Positions 35,988 through 51,401 of a DNA stretch of 64,000 nucleotides are shown here, piece by piece. How positions within the stretch are numbered: position 1 is the stretch's first letter; the number at the start of each line of letters is the position of its first letter. A program made the position numbers and the translations under genes. The notes beneath the pieces are model-generated. The model made no database searches and had not been told where the DNA came from. It saw nothing but the letters and a program-made list of their open reading frames with translations. Origin of the DNA: Gelatoporia subvermispora B. Lineage: Eukaryota > Basidiomycota > Agaricomycetes > Polyporales > Gelatoporiaceae. The stretch spans positions 198,591-262,590 of the forward strand of contig KB445804.1 of NCBI GenBank assembly GCA_000320605.2. The letters are read 5' to 3'.

Positions 35988-36885
35988 ATGATTATTCCTC
36001 ATGAAATGCCGTACGAAGATGACTTCACCGAAGCTGATCTAGATGAGGTGTACGGCAAGGTCTCTCCTGCTGAGTGCGACCGGCAGGGGACGCTCCGCAA
36101 TATACCCACTCAATGTCAATATTGGTTCAAGTCTCGTAGCCCTGAGGTCAAATTATTCAAATGTTCCGCATGCTCAATAGATGTCTGTTGCGTACGTCCC
36201 TGACATCTTGTGATGAACTACCGTGTTTACCTGTCTCTAGAACAAGGCCTGCCAGACCGCGGCCTGGCCAACTCACAGAGCGATATGCAAGAGGCATCGC
36301 GCCCCACAGAATGAACGAGTCGCCGATAAGTTCAAGGCCTGAGATAACTTCATAAGCAAGCACCTTTTCACCCTGGCTGCGGCGGCGACTCATGCGTTGG
36401 GTCTTTGTCGCGACATCACGGTCGCGCAACGCAAGGTGCTGCTCGTGATTGTGCGATCGCGTCCGGGCTCTCCTCGCACCGAGAAGGCGTTCTACTGCGT
36501 CGATGCAGACGTCCTTGGTATGGATGAACTCAGCGAGAATCGACGGGAATCATTTCGCGAGCTGCTTGAGCGGAGCAAGGTTAACAATGCAAGGAACAAT
36601 ATGCTCGGGACAGCCTTTGTCATACTTCAATGTGTCGACGCCGATGAACCTGCATCGACTTCCATACCGATTTGCTTCGACGAAAAGGTTTACTTGAGGA
36701 CTCCTGGTACACCTTGGCGCGAATGGATGATAAAGAGACTGAACGAAGGTTGGCTCGTCCGAATGGCGCCTACTCAATGTACGTCTGCGCACTTGCCGTT
36801 CGTACCCTGTATCCGCTCACCCAATTTAGTGGAATTGATTACCATCATCCAGTGTATGCATAAATGTGCATGTTCGTCACAGTGA
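35988..36885 (+). pseudogene. MYND zinc-finger paralogue with in-frame stop and lost zinc ligand
   Basis: Starts ATG 35988. The finger has CQYW where paralogues have CQHC or CQQC, so the second cysteine is gone, followed by LFKCSACSIDVCC and, after the usual intron, NKACQTAAWPTHRAICK. An in-frame TGA interrupts KFKA*DNFISKHLF near 36340, where paralogues keep coding. Beyond it the frame continues with HALGLCRDITVAQRKVLLVI, SRPGSPRTEKAFYCVDADVL, GTAFVILQCVDAD and IKRLNEGW. The usual C-terminal end (LNEGI-L/F) is replaced by a run-on of about 35 residues to a stop at 36883-36885. CGA to TGA is a likely origin of the stop. Confidence 0.7.
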
Positions 36886-37078
36886 CTCTTGCAGGGCAAA
36901 TACGTATGCAGGACGTCGCGCCTTTGAGCATCAGTACATAACTTGCCCATAAACGAGTTGCAGCCACTTGGTCCGGAGCGTTGGCCATCCGATGTACATC
37001 TATCTTGCCAACATGTGCGTGTCATACAAAAAAGTCCATGGAAATGTACACTACGTCCCGTTCTTACATATGAATAAC

Positions 37079-39411
37079 TTATATGCCCGCCACGGCCTCC
37101 CCCGTGTGCCAATTCTGCACCCAATTAACGAGGTCCTCCGCCATAACCCGACCTTCCGCCTTCCTCTTGCCTGTCTCGCCTTCTTGTCTCTTGCGCGTTT
37201 TCAAATCTTTGCCCTTTGTCCATGCCTCTCGCACAGCGGCCGCCCACTCGCCCATCTCGTACGAAGCACGCGGTAGCTCGACGCCGACGCCGTCTCGGTC
37301 CAGAAGTAGACGCAATCCGTGCTCCTCAATGAAAAGAGGACGGGAGACTGCAATCATACCTTCGTGAATGCCACAAACTCACCAATAAACATCGCAAACG
37401 TACCAAAGACAAAAGGTGTGCAGGCGTCAACACACTCCGACACGGTCCCGTATCCCTGAGAATGGCGCCCATTAGTACAACCACAGAGCGTCTCGGGCCA
37501 ATCGGCCACTTACGAGCTTGCCCAGCAGCACATCCGCCACCGCCGTCAGATCCGGCATATACACATCCCTTGGGGCAACGAAAAAATTGTCAGGCAATGC
37601 CTCCCCATCGGCGTTCGCCCACTCCTTCGACACCCCGCACACGACCGCGATCCATGAGTCGTCAGGCAACAGATTGTTCACCTCGCCATCCACACCCTCG
37701 TCTGACTCGGTTCCCTCAACAACGTCCACACGCACCGCCCGCACGAGATCCTTCTCGCCCAGCGGCTTCTCGCCCGGACCTGCGCCCGCATCCGGGCTCG
37801 GCGGGATAGTCACGAAGATCGGCAGTGCGGGCGAAACTGGCGACGTCTGGTACGTCACCGGAGGCGCACCGGGGATAGTCAACAGTGACAACCTTCGCGC
37901 CCGTGTGCGGGGCGCGGCAAGCGGAGGACCAGACGACGGAGGCACATCCGCGCTCAAGCCCCCAGAGTCCGCTGCCGCTTCCTCCTGCCGCCGGCGCTCT
38001 TGCACTGCACGCGGCGCGAGGTCGCTGATCGTAGCCGAGCGCAGGGCGCGGGTGAGGGCACGCGCGTGCGCCTCGTGGTTGTCCTGCGCGATGCGGCTTG
38101 GACTGACGTGCTCATGCCCCAGCCCGTTAGCAATCCCGTTTGCAGTCCCGTTCGTATGGCTCTGCACCTTGGGGTTGCTCGTACGCCGCGGGGTGCTGAC
38201 CGCGGAGCTTGCGCGGGAGTGCGTGCGCGAGTGCGGCTTGTGAAAGACCTGCCCCCCGAAGGAGACGATGAGAATGCGCGTGCGCGCGGAGTCGTGGTAC
38301 CGTTCGGGTACGCCGATAGACGCGAGGAACGCTGCGCGCCCGGCGGGGGTGTACACGGAGGGCGAGGGAGAACGCACGAGGAGGGGGGCCTGGCGTACAG
38401 AGCGAGGAGTGGGTTTGTGTGTGGGCTGGAAGGGAAATGGGATGGGTGGATGAAGGCGATACGAAGATGTGGGTTCGAGGAGGTGACGGATGACTCCGGG
38501 TGTGAATGTCTGGGATTCAACGTCGACCCAATCTGGGGAAGGTAGACTGGGCTTCAGAGAGAATGAGGGCATGGGTATTGCGCCAGGAAGTCGTAGTAGG
38601 AGGTCAGCACAGCGGTAGCCTGCGAATATCTCGTCTACCATAGGCTCTATGATATGTCGGGGTATGGGTACGTCAGGTTGTAGCGTTGGCTGCGTCTGGG
38701 GAGATAGTGTGTCGTGATCTACGGGAGGTGCGACGTCGACAAAAGAAGTCGAGAGGTAGCTATACACCGAATCAAAAGAGAAGTTCGTTATCAGCACAGA
38801 TGGAATCCCAGCGTCATTGGCGGCCAGGCTACAGGACAGAATTCAGACTCGACGCAGTGGCATTACCGACAGAATGGTCTCATACGCACCAACCAAGGAA
38901 GGCTGCATCGCTTAGAACGCAGTCTATGTCCATCTCTCGTAGCCATTGCGACTCTTGCTCGACCTTGCTTTCTTTCTTTCGTAAGAAAGACTGAAGCACA
39001 TCTACACTCTTTTGACGATCGACACGATAGCTGTGAGATCTTGCTGTGAGCGGTACAATGCCGGGACGACATGCGACTTACGCTAGCGGCTGCACGATGA
39101 CAGGGTCTATTTCAGCGTATCTGTAATGTGCTTTCTTAGGATGAGCTTCGTGGTTGGCACGAGACTTTCTGGGTGCTACCTCCAAGCGCGACGCTATCCG
39201 CGAACACAAGTTGAGGTGCGGATGAGACGATATATATCGTTGGTTGCGGGTGGATGCTCAAGAGGTGACATGCAAATGCAGATACGCGTGTCGCATGTCC
39301 GTATCCTGTTCAAGATCTTGTGAAATCGAGAGTAGCCGGAGAGAGATACCCCAACCTACCATGCCCTGAGCAGTAATAGGCGAACCGCAAGGTGCGGGCG
39401 TGTCCGTTCAT
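37079..39411 (-). CDS. L-arabinokinase N-terminal-like, GT-B fold protein
   Basis: ATG 39411 opens MNGHARTLRFAYYCSGHGYG, and after an intron HATRVSAFACHLL follows. This GHGYGHATR loop is typical of the glycosyltransferase-like N-terminal domain of plant arabinokinases. Later exons give TIYIVSSAPQLVFADSVALG, EIDPVIVQPLA, VDVLQSFLRKKESKVEQES, MDIDCVLSDAAFLG, NDAGIPSVLITNFSFDSVYS, ILIVSFGGQVFHK, DDSWIAVVCGVSKEWANADG, NFFVAPRDVYMPDLTAVADV, LGKLGYGTVSECVDACTPFV and RPLFIEEHGLRLLLDRDGVG. A low-complexity insert of roughly 160-200 residues sits between FGGQVF and DDSWIAV. No GHMP kinase domain follows, unlike the plant enzyme. The stop is at 37079-37081. Enzymatic activity is unproven. Confidence 0.78.
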
Positions 39412-40215
39412 TGCTGAGTGGTCGTGTCTGAGTTCGTGTCAGGTCAATGGGCGAGGGGAGTGGCTGGTGCTGAGAGTCGCCCTGAGTATTTCCCCTAAAT
39501 ACTACAGCAGACTGATCCAGCCGAGTACTGAATATCGAAAGACAAGCCAATGAGTAATATTGAGTTGATATAGCCGACAACCGTGCTCCAGTCACTAGCC
39601 GGCTGGTTATCTTGGAATATAGTGGCTGATCCGATTGAATAGGTGGGCAAGGGTACGTTAAGATAATGAACAGAATCCCGAGGGTGCGATGAATGACGTC
39701 CGACTCTGTGAACCGAGTGCCGCGATTTTACCACGTTAGGTTCCGGACTGGCAAGAGAACACGAAAGGAGTCAGGACCCTCTGCCCATTGTGGCCAAGTC
39801 AATATCGAATGGGGTGCCGAGTGCGATGCAGATTGAAACGGGGCGGCTTGGCTCGAAGTAGTTGGTCGTGTTCGAGACGATCCATCCGCGCCTTCCGCTT
39901 CCGGCAGCACCCCGCAAGAGCGCCCAGATCAGCGCAGGCTACTCGTATCGGCTCAGCAGATGGCTCGAATTCAGAACGTGGCAAATAGAAATGGAATTGA
40001 AGATTCATTTTAGTGGGTTGAGAGACATATACGACATCCCAAAAGTCCTAGTCGAAACTGGGTGCTCAACTTGACGAGTGAACGAGCTGAAGGAAGCGCA
40101 GGGAGTACTGTGAGAATAATATTCCGGATGCACCACCGTGCGAACTCAAAATTCAGCTTCCCAATGCGGAGGCGCGGGTCTTGCCCAAGCCACATCCTGC
40201 CGAATCTCAGTGCAG
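39412..40215. promoter_or_regulatory. Divergent spacer between arabinokinase-like gene and PWP1
   Basis: An 804-bp spacer separating divergent genes; expected to hold both promoters. Open frames at 39728-40195 overlap on both strands without domains. Confidence 0.45.
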
Positions 40216-42263
40216 ATGAGCAGCCTCATTTCTAGCGTATCATGGTGAGTAGCAGGTAGAATTATATGAACGTGCGCTGATCTTTTGTTAGGGTGCGCCG
40301 AGGTGTCGCGACACATCATCCCGAGAAATATGTCCTCGATGAGGGAGAACTCGAGCGCGTGAGCAAGTTGCAGCGCATCGAGCTCGAAGATGCGCGGAAG
40401 GAGCTCGAGCGTGCGCACAAGGCTGCGGCACAAATGGGCAGGGGCGCTGAGGGAGATGAGGCTGACGACCTCCACGATGAGGATGAGGGCGAGTGGGTCG
40501 AGTGAGTACGATCTCTTTGTGTGCGTGCAGAGGGATCTTGAGAGACGAGTTTGAAGTGAAGACAGTGATGCCGACGCCGATCCGAACGCGATGGACCAGG
40601 ACGAACCTATGGATCAGGACGAGCCTGCAGTTGCCGCCGATGGAACACCACAGGAAGGCGAGAAGGACGATGATTTAGCGAAGTACAACTTGGATGATTA
40701 CGATGAGGATGATGTCGTGCCTGGTGAGAGAAGTCTTCCCTAATGAAAGTGACAGTCGTCATGAATTCGGTCGCAGCAATGGGTCCATTCAGTAACATCA
40801 AGGGTCTTACATACTATCGCAATAACGACGAGGACCCGTATATCACACTAAAAGAGGTACGCTTGTGAACGCCAAGTGACAGGAAGATTTGCTGAAAGGG
40901 ATGCAGGAGGACGATGAGCGCGAGGAGCTCGAGATCCTTCCCACAGACAATCTCCTTGTCGCTGCAAAAACCGAAGATGAGATCTCACAACTTGAGATCT
41001 ACGTCTACGACGAATCTGAAGAAAACCTTTACGTCCACCACGACCTCATGCTCCCCAGTTTCCCGCTATGCCTCGAATGGCTCGACTTCCCTCCCGTAAC
41101 ATCCCCCTCCGCACGCGCATCCGGGTCAAACCCCGCTAAACAGTTTGGAAACTACATCGCAGTGGGTACGATGGAACCCGAAATTGAGATCTGGTCACTC
41201 GACATCATCGAGGCGATGTACCCAGATATGGTGCTCGGGCGGCCGGACGAGACCGCTGCGCACGTACCTGTTCCCGCAGGGACAGGCAAGAAGAAGCGCA
41301 AGAAAGCCAAACACCGCGCCGCATCTGCTGCGCACCATGTCGACGCGGTGCTCGCGCTCTCGTGGAACCGCACGCACCGCAACCTTCTTGCGTCTGCGTC
41401 TGCGGACCGCACGGTGAAGCTGTGGGACCTCAGCCGCGACCCGACGGCGGGTGGCGAGCAGGGTGCGCTCAGGAGTTTTGATGTGCACAAGGACAAGGTG
41501 CAGGCTGTGCAATGGAATGCGCACGAGCCGACGGTGCTCTTGACTGGAAGTTATGACCGGACGGTGCGAACGTTCGACTCGAGGGCGCCGGATGCGGGTG
41601 TGGGAGCTACGCTTGGCTCGGATGTGGAGGCATTGCGGTGGGATCCCTTCGAGGCCCATGGGTTCTACGTAAGTGGTCTCCGGTCTGTTATCATCACATT
41701 CACTGAGTGTGTTATCAGGTATCACTTGAGAACGGAATCATTCTGAACTTTGACGCGAGAACACTTCCGAGCAACCTCAGCAGCCCGTCTCCCGCGCGCT
41801 TCACACTCTCCGCGCACGATGGCGCTGCGTCTGCGCTGGACGTCAACCCACACGTGCGCGGCGTGCTCGCGACGGGTGGTACGGACAAGATCGTGAAGGT
41901 ATGGAACATCAACGAAGACCAGGATCTCGGCAAGCGGCAAGTCAGCGCTGTTACGTCGCGCGACCTCGGCGTGGTACGTCTTACCGTTCACTTAAGCGTC
42001 CCGTTATCTCGGCTGACATGCGATTAAAGGGCAAGATCTTCTCTGTTGCATGGTCGCCAGATGACCCGCTCACCCTTGCGGCCGCTGGCTCGAAGGCTAA
42101 GCTGCAGGTCTGGGACATTGGCGCGAACGCCGGCGCGAGGAAGGTGCTCGGGCCGAAGGTCGCGGAGGCTGGTCGGACGCTGAGGGCCAAAGAGGGCGGT
42201 GGCGTCGTTGGTGTTGCCAGCGATGATGAGGAGAGCAGTGGTGAGGAGGGCGGAGATGAGTAA
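40216..42263 (+). CDS. PWP1: Periodic tryptophan protein 1, WD40 ribosome-biogenesis factor
   Basis: PWP1 is a nucleolar WD40 protein needed for rRNA processing and large-subunit assembly. ATG 40216 gives MSSLISSVSW, then across an intron VRRGVATHHPEKYVLDEGEL. An acidic stretch follows (40450-40720), then AMGPFSNIKGLTYYRNNDED and DEREELEILPTDNLLVAAKT. WD repeats are visible as GTMEPEIEIWSLD, ASASADRTVKLWDL, LTGSYDRTVRTFDSR, ATGGTDKIVKVWNI and AAAGSKAKLQVWDI. A basic insert, KKKRKKAKHR (about 41290), may be a nuclear signal. The C-terminus is acidic (DDEESSGEEGGDE), with the stop at 42261-42263. No defects are seen. Confidence 0.92.
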
Positions 42264-42887
42264 GGGGTCATACTTTCTTTCTTTGTGTCTTGCATATGGT
42301 CGATTGCCACATTCTTGCCTCCACGACTCACTCTGCCCGTTGTGGGCATCCTGCGAACGGGGTCGTGCGGAGCCCATCATCCACTTGTGTACCAAAATTC
42401 AGCAGGGTTTGCACTCACCCCGCATCTTTTGATCATTCTTCTCTGTTTTACAATCTGCATCTTTTAGCCGGGCGAGGGACGCCTAGTACAGGGAAAGATG
42501 AACGCAAATAGATGCGTCTCGGGCGCGCACTGCGTTGTCGGCACACACATTGACAGTTGCGATCTAACGTGGCGCTATTTCCATCGCCTTGCCTCAGAAG
42601 ACAAGAGCATATCAATGAATTATACACCAGCTCCACACTAGTATGGCTGACCCGGTGGTACCTCTGGTGATATTCTCCCGACACTTTACTTGAAGCAAAT
42701 GTGCCGTTTTGCAATGGCTGCTTGCGGGACTTCGTGGCCTATATGCGTCAGTTTAGATCCAACGTCTATATCGGGAGAGGACCGTCTAATCATGTCCTCT
42801 TGGCGGGTAATCTCTTCACTATCAGGAATGCGTTCTACCGTGGACGGGATTCCAATCCCCGAAGGTGCGCAAGGCATACTGATATAT
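42264..42887. other. Convergent spacer between PWP1 and P450 genes
   Basis: 3' flanks of convergent genes. The open frames are short and not coding-like. Confidence 0.5.
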
Positions 42888-45490
42888 TCATGATGTATCA
42901 ATAATTTCAGAATTACTTTGCGTCCTGTGCGAGCACCATACCAGCGCTATTGGAAGCTCAACGTAGGTAGTTCGTTGGACTTCAAACAGTCCCTCAAGAT
43001 GTTGAAGCTCGAACTCATGATGAGAAACTGCGTGATACGTGTACAGCGCACTTGACCACAATTCGCGTACGACTAAGGGCATCTGCGGCCCGAGATGCAT
43101 CTTGTCTCGTATGTATGGAGACATAAGCGGACCATTTGGCGCCGCCACGATATCTAAGCCCGTATCAGGGAGACTAAATTCGAAATGCTTCAATGTTTCG
43201 ATGATAACTGTCATTATCTGAAGAATGCTGGGTGATGGAGGATCAATGGCCAGTAAACACCGTATGACTGGCGCGCCTTACGCCATGCGCCAGCCGATGC
43301 AAGCACGTATTCCTCCAGCTGATAAATTAGTCTCTTAGTTGGAGGAATATCGAATGCAGTCCATACTCACAGAACGACATGCTGGATTGGGCGATGCACG
43401 GTGAGCACAGCTGCTGACGTGCAGACATAGGTGCACTTACAGGTTCGCATATAGTCCTGTCTTGGAGTCTATAGTCCGCGCCGAATTGAAGAAACGCTCT
43501 GGGTTCCATACATCGGCGTCATCTCCCCAAAGACTGGGCAACCTGCAACTGTGTAAGGCCACTGTTTCGGCTGTCCAGAACCCAGAAAACACGAACCGGT
43601 TGTAGCCGCACAACGATATTATTATGGTCTGTCCTTTTGACACAGGGACGTTGTAGATTAGCCCACCAGCTGCGGTCGTGACAGGTTCGGAGAGAGGTAT
43701 GGTGTCATCTCGAGCGGCTTCTCTAGAGATGTGGTATGCAACAGGATACAGTCGCGAAGTCTCCTGTAAGAAAAGTATCAATCTATGACCGACACAGTCC
43801 CAGATTGTCGTAATGCTTACCTTGACTGTAGCCACAGTGAATAGCATAGACTCAACATCATCGAGCGTGTATTCGGAATCACTACGGTTCGGGACTCTAT
43901 TGCACAGTGACATGATCTCGTGACGAGTTCTGCTCTGATAATCTGGCCTTTTTGCCAGCTCCCAGAACATGAAATTCAACGTTGATGACGTTGTCTCATG
44001 TCCCGCTAATATTACCGAATTTATTTGGGCGAACAGCTCGTTGCGGCTCAACCGACGGTGCAAATCCGACCTCTTGGGGTCATAAGCAGCCACTGAGATT
44101 ATGAGAGTCGGTGGATATGTGACTGACACATAGCAACACACTGAGGATATTCATAATGTCTTGATGTCCTTCTGCCTCAGTCTGAGAATTCGATAGTTTC
44201 TTTTGTATGAACTGTCTTCCGATGCGTTCCAACAGATTCAGAGCTTGGTGTAGTCTGCGGCATTCAGCAGTCGGGAGATATCGAGCAAGATGGAGTACTT
44301 GAATAGGGATATAGTTCCATAGCGACTTCATGAGCACTTCATACCGAGGAGGATTCCAGTTTGAGTGTGCACTGTCGATAAAGGTTAGCACAATGGGCGC
44401 ACCGAGCCGCAATTGCTGACAAAACAGTGAGCAAGGCAAGCGCGGCATCGGTGGGCTCCTCATCCAGACTTCCAAGTCAGACAAACACGTAACTGACAGG
44501 CATAAGCTATTGTGTTGTCATGATCTATATGCCGCTCACCTTGTCCGATCATACCTAACGTGACGCGGTGTAGCCAGTCGTGCATATCGATAGGACTAGT
44601 TTGCTCGCTGTTCCATGGAAGGCACATCTTCCACCTGTGGGCCATCTGCTGTATATGAGTTTCGTCAGTCTGCGTCGCTGTTATAGAATACCTTCATCGC
44701 CGTCTTTGAAAGCTTGTAGTGTAGTCGCGGAGTTTCGGTGTAGGGAAAATGGGAGACATGATGGTGCGATGGCGCTTATGGGTGTTACCTGATCAAAGAG
44801 GGGATGAGAACGAAGACAAATGCTGAGGCAAGGGTGACTTAGTACCATTCTCAGAAATGATACCTGGTCCGGTAATGAACCGAATGATTTGCGTCGACAT
44901 CTTGTCTTTAGGGTAGCCGTATTCGGAATTCTGACAAATATGCTGCAATGCCTGAAATCGTGCGTGTTCTTCGTCAATCTTCCATGCCTACTAAATTAGC
45001 GAGAAGAAGAACTTACCACCGGATCTGTGGGCATGAGTGTATTACCCTGTTTTGAAATGGCCAAGGCGAGTGCAAACATCAGATCCAGCTTTTCGCTTCA
45101 TCCTTTGAGACGATACCTACCCCGAAACAATCCTTAGTTCTCCAAGCATTCCCAAATTCGCGGTTCCAGGCAACGTCCAATTCCCCTACTTGGTATTGCC
45201 TAGCCAACTGAAGCATATTTCATAAAATTATTGTTAGGTATCTAAAGAGACGGACGAAGCTTGAGTTTACCGAAAATATAGGAATGACGAGGACCGCGCA
45301 TGCACCGAATGAACCGTCCCCGACGGCGACGTCGGATGAACGTCGATAAAACGACAAGTAGCACAGCGACGGTAAGAGGGATTACAGCCAGCATTGGAAG
45401 GTATACTGGGTCGCAGGAGAAGATAACCGGTGGTCGCGCCCTATTATACCAACGCATGTTCACTGCCAAAAACGCGATAACTTGAAACAT
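42888..45490 (-). CDS. Cytochrome P450 monooxygenase, multi-exon
   Basis: Haem-thiolate oxygenase anchored in the ER. Exon 1 from ATG 45490 has a membrane helix (LPMLAVIPLTVAVLLVVLS), a basic stop-transfer run and GPRHSYIFGKL. Later exons give DPVALQHICQNSEYGYPKDK, DMHDWLHRVTLGMIGQG, the I-helix AGHETTSST, the K-helix ETSRLYP (ExxR), LWGDDADVWNPERF, and the haem loop MSFSGGIRACIGWRMA, assembled from a tiny exon plus the next (about 43280-43400). The tail is IIETLKHFEFSLPDTGLDIV and MPLVV. The open frame runs to 42888, somewhat beyond the usual P450 end, so the true stop or a last intron may be closer to 43050. The substrate is unknown; it is not adjacent to a recognisable biosynthetic cluster. 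Confidence 0.8.
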
Positions 45491-48363
45491 ATCGCTATGG
45501 TCGGATGGCTGATGATCGGGTGCTGTGCGGTGACGCTAAACACTATTCCATTTCCACCGCAGATATGGAGGGATCTAGATATATTTCTCGCAACGACAGA
45601 TCATCAGCCCGCAGTCAGATGGAGTGTCTTGATGTTCGTAGCAGAGTTGTTGCCGCAGTGTTCGAACCCGATCGCGAAGCACTTTCATGTGTGTCACAGC
45701 ACACTTTCTCACGTACCTTCCATCGCAATTAATGAGACACGCTGATTTCATAACGATAGGCGACTATGCTCGAAAAAAATGCACCTAGGCGGATCACAAA
45801 ATTCAAGCACAGCACCCATGCCGAGCGCGCGAGATCCTCATAAGTGAGGCCCCTCAGCGACGCTCCACATGAATTTACTTGGCAGTATGGGGTGCGCAAT
45901 GCATAGGGGACTTCCACAGGACATTGTGGACATTTCGAGGGTAGAATCAGGGCTCATGCGGTGGTCGACCTGCGCACTGAGGGTATCTTTCGAGAGAAAA
46001 TCTGTAGGACATTACTTCCGTTAAACAGAGAGCTCCCAGAAACTTCAATTTAGTTGTTTGTATGACTATCTAGCACTATTCCGACGATCCCGATCGTTAT
46101 GCATTGACCTCAGCCTGCTCCTCGAAGCTTGGGAAGGCCTCACGGTACTCTCAGCCCAGCGGGCGCGCCGTCGTGCCGCATGCCTGAACTCCGCCGAACT
46201 CCGCCATCCATGAGTTTTACGCTCGCCTATCGTTATGAAACCAGCTGTAAAAACATCAGAGAGTACTGGACAACTGGACATAGCATGCAGCTATCATGCA
46301 CCGTGCTTCTCGGCGCCTCGCACGAGTATTTCGGGGTGGGGTGAGCACTTGATCATCTTGATCACGCTGACCAGCGCTGTTCCTGCTTGCGGTGTCAACA
46401 GCGAGGAGTAGGTATCATCAAGGGTTCCCGGAGGGTAGATACCTATACCTCAGGGATACCGAAAAAACTGCCATTTATCAGCGTCAAAATGACACAACTA
46501 CCGTAGGGCGCCGCCCTGCAGGACAATAAGCGAGGACACAAAAAATGACACAAAAGGACTCATTTCATAGACAGTAACCATGTGAACCCAAGCTTCTCAT
46601 GTTGCTGGACGGCGCCGCTATGCAAAACTTAGTGAACAGTGGCTGCGCCGCCACGCTGGACTGCGGACACGAGTGACTCGCCGCCCTCAAGGTGCTTAGT
46701 GGGCTATTGCCAACCACGGTACGTGACAAGACGATGAATTGTGCACCATTCCGTGCACGGCCTCCCGAGAAGTGCTCACCATGTGCGCTCAAGGTAAGAC
46801 CGCGTCGTGAGCCTTTGAGTTAGAGAAATACCAACCTTGTCGGTGTTTTGAGAGTTTACTGGAGCGTTGCAACTTTTTTTTGGATGAGCTTTCGCGGCCT
46901 CCGCAAACAGACACTGGTAATGCCCGGAGGTCGCAAGCGTTGCAGCTTTAATGATGCAAACAGGGCCGTTTGAGGGGGCAAAGCGTACATTCAGAGTAGT
47001 AGTACACGGTAGTCCTATCTTCTTCGCCGAAGATGATGAATGGGGTTAGTACTTCCATCGATCGTGTATGCAACGCGGCTCCAGGCTCCGCATCGTCAGT
47101 TGACCTACCTTTTTCCAGCTGTCATGACAGATCTGCAATGCTATGTAGGAGGATGAGTAATGTCGTTCGTTCGTTCCCGCACTAGACATCCTCTAATCGC
47201 AAGATACGTTCCGCCCGGAACCGAGCACCTGCGATTTACCTCCACAAGGCTGCCAACTTGATTCGAAGTGTTCCGACTCTCACCGTTCGCTACTCTGTCG
47301 ATTGCGGAATATGTCGCCGAATGGGATCGTGTCGAGGGAAACGGCATTCAGATGTGCAATGAACAGCTCATTGCCCGGTCTTGTGCGGGTTGCCTCCCAG
47401 CCATCGGTTGCGCTCGCTGTCAAGGCTTAACCACTCAATACCCTCCTCTCAATTGTATGACACAACCTTGAGCCAAGTGACTATGGCACATGCGCTTCCT
47501 ATATGCGACCTTCCTCCGCGTTGGTCGGACGGAACGCACACGAAAAGCTCAACACCAGACTTGACTGGGTGGTACACTCACAACAAGGATGGTTTGGATT
47601 CACGTGCTTAGTGAAAATGATATATTTAGTCCACGACATTGAGGACCAACATATGCTCAGATTTGAGATTTACGCAGCGCCGAAGCATTCCTCCCGAAAA
47701 TTGGAAAATTCGGGCAAACACTGTCAGACCCTTCTCCCGCCACTGATGGGACAGAAGCACGTTCACCAAGGGTGTCTATGCGGCGGGAGGCTGCGATAAC
47801 GGTGTTCCAGCTTTCCTCCGGACCAGGCCAGAGTCTCAGGCTATCCGACTTCACCGTACACGTGGAGCCAGGAGGACCGGCAGGACGCAGTACAGTAGGC
47901 AATATCGGTTCATCTGCTGCAGCAAGGCACCTTCCTTGGACGCTGCGTATACAGGGCCGGTGCCTGCGACGGCGTGTTTTCTGCATTCTGGGCCAGTCTC
48001 GACAACGGTCGACAGCAGATGGCACGTCTCGAGACCGACCTGGACACAGGAGGGGAGATTAGATTAGATGCACGAGTGAAGACGCCAGCACGTGCACGAG
48101 ATCTGATTATATCGGGACGAGTCGCCGCAGGTCGTAGCCTCGACGTCAGTGGATCCGTCAGAGGGTCATGCAGCTTGAGCCTGCGACAGGCTAGCCAGAC
48201 CTCCACCAGACCCACCGAGTCTCCTCCAGCCCATAAATATGTCTCCCCTTTCTCCCGCTCTTCTCCGTCTTCAGCCGCCCGCTCGTCCTATAAAGTCTAC
48301 ACCGTCGGCCGCAGCGAGCTCATACCATCATCCTCGCAAACCACTCATCTAGAACACCTAGAC
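45491..48363. other. Gene-poor spacer, including the pyruvate decarboxylase promoter
   Basis: Almost 2.9 kb without a gene I can support. Short open frames on both strands have mixed codon use. The last 150 bp before 48364 are CT-rich with TATA-like words and form the PDC promoter. The rest looks like decayed or non-coding sequence. Confidence 0.5.
48290..48296 (+). promoter_or_regulatory. TATA-like element TATAAAG of pyruvate decarboxylase
   Basis: TATAAAG lies 74 bp upstream of the PDC start codon, after a CT-rich stretch (48240-48288). CT blocks and a TATA box are common in strongly expressed fungal glycolytic promoters. A second AT word, CATAAATATG, lies at about 48232. Confidence 0.55.
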
Positions 48364-50999
<2,636 letters not shown>

Positions 51000-51401
51000 A
51001 CACCGGAAATACGAAATGAATGGGCGTATACTTCCGAGCGTGTGCTTGGTGCTGGAGGACAATGAATCTCGCATGGACTGAAGATTGACTGAAGGTTGTA
51101 CGAAGAGTGCAGAAACGTTGTTGTACGGCTGGTTCACTCTGTTGTAACATGACTTAGATGTGTATACGCAATCAATTCCTGTGTAAGTCTGTAAGTGGGT
51201 ATTTTCTTGTTTAGCGCCGGACGTGCCGCAGCCTGGACCCATCTGAGGACCTCGACTTAACCGAACTACATGTCTACCTGAGTTATCTAACTAGATTCGA
51301 TGACACCCACCCTTCAACAGCTTCTGAACTCGAAGTATCTTTGATATCATTGACTGTTCGGTGCTGCTTGCTAGTACCTACACCGAGAGTCTTATGGGGC
51401 G
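51000..51401. other. Spacer between PDC and NPR3
   Basis: 3' flank of PDC and promoter of NPR3; no gene seen. Confidence 0.6.

Noticed and set aside
46590..46790. Possible retropepsin relic (minor similarity of MLLDGAAMQNLVNSGCAA to a DSGA protease block)
   Set aside because: The catalytic Asp-Ser/Thr-Gly triad is not intact and no reverse transcriptase, integrase or long terminal repeats are nearby.
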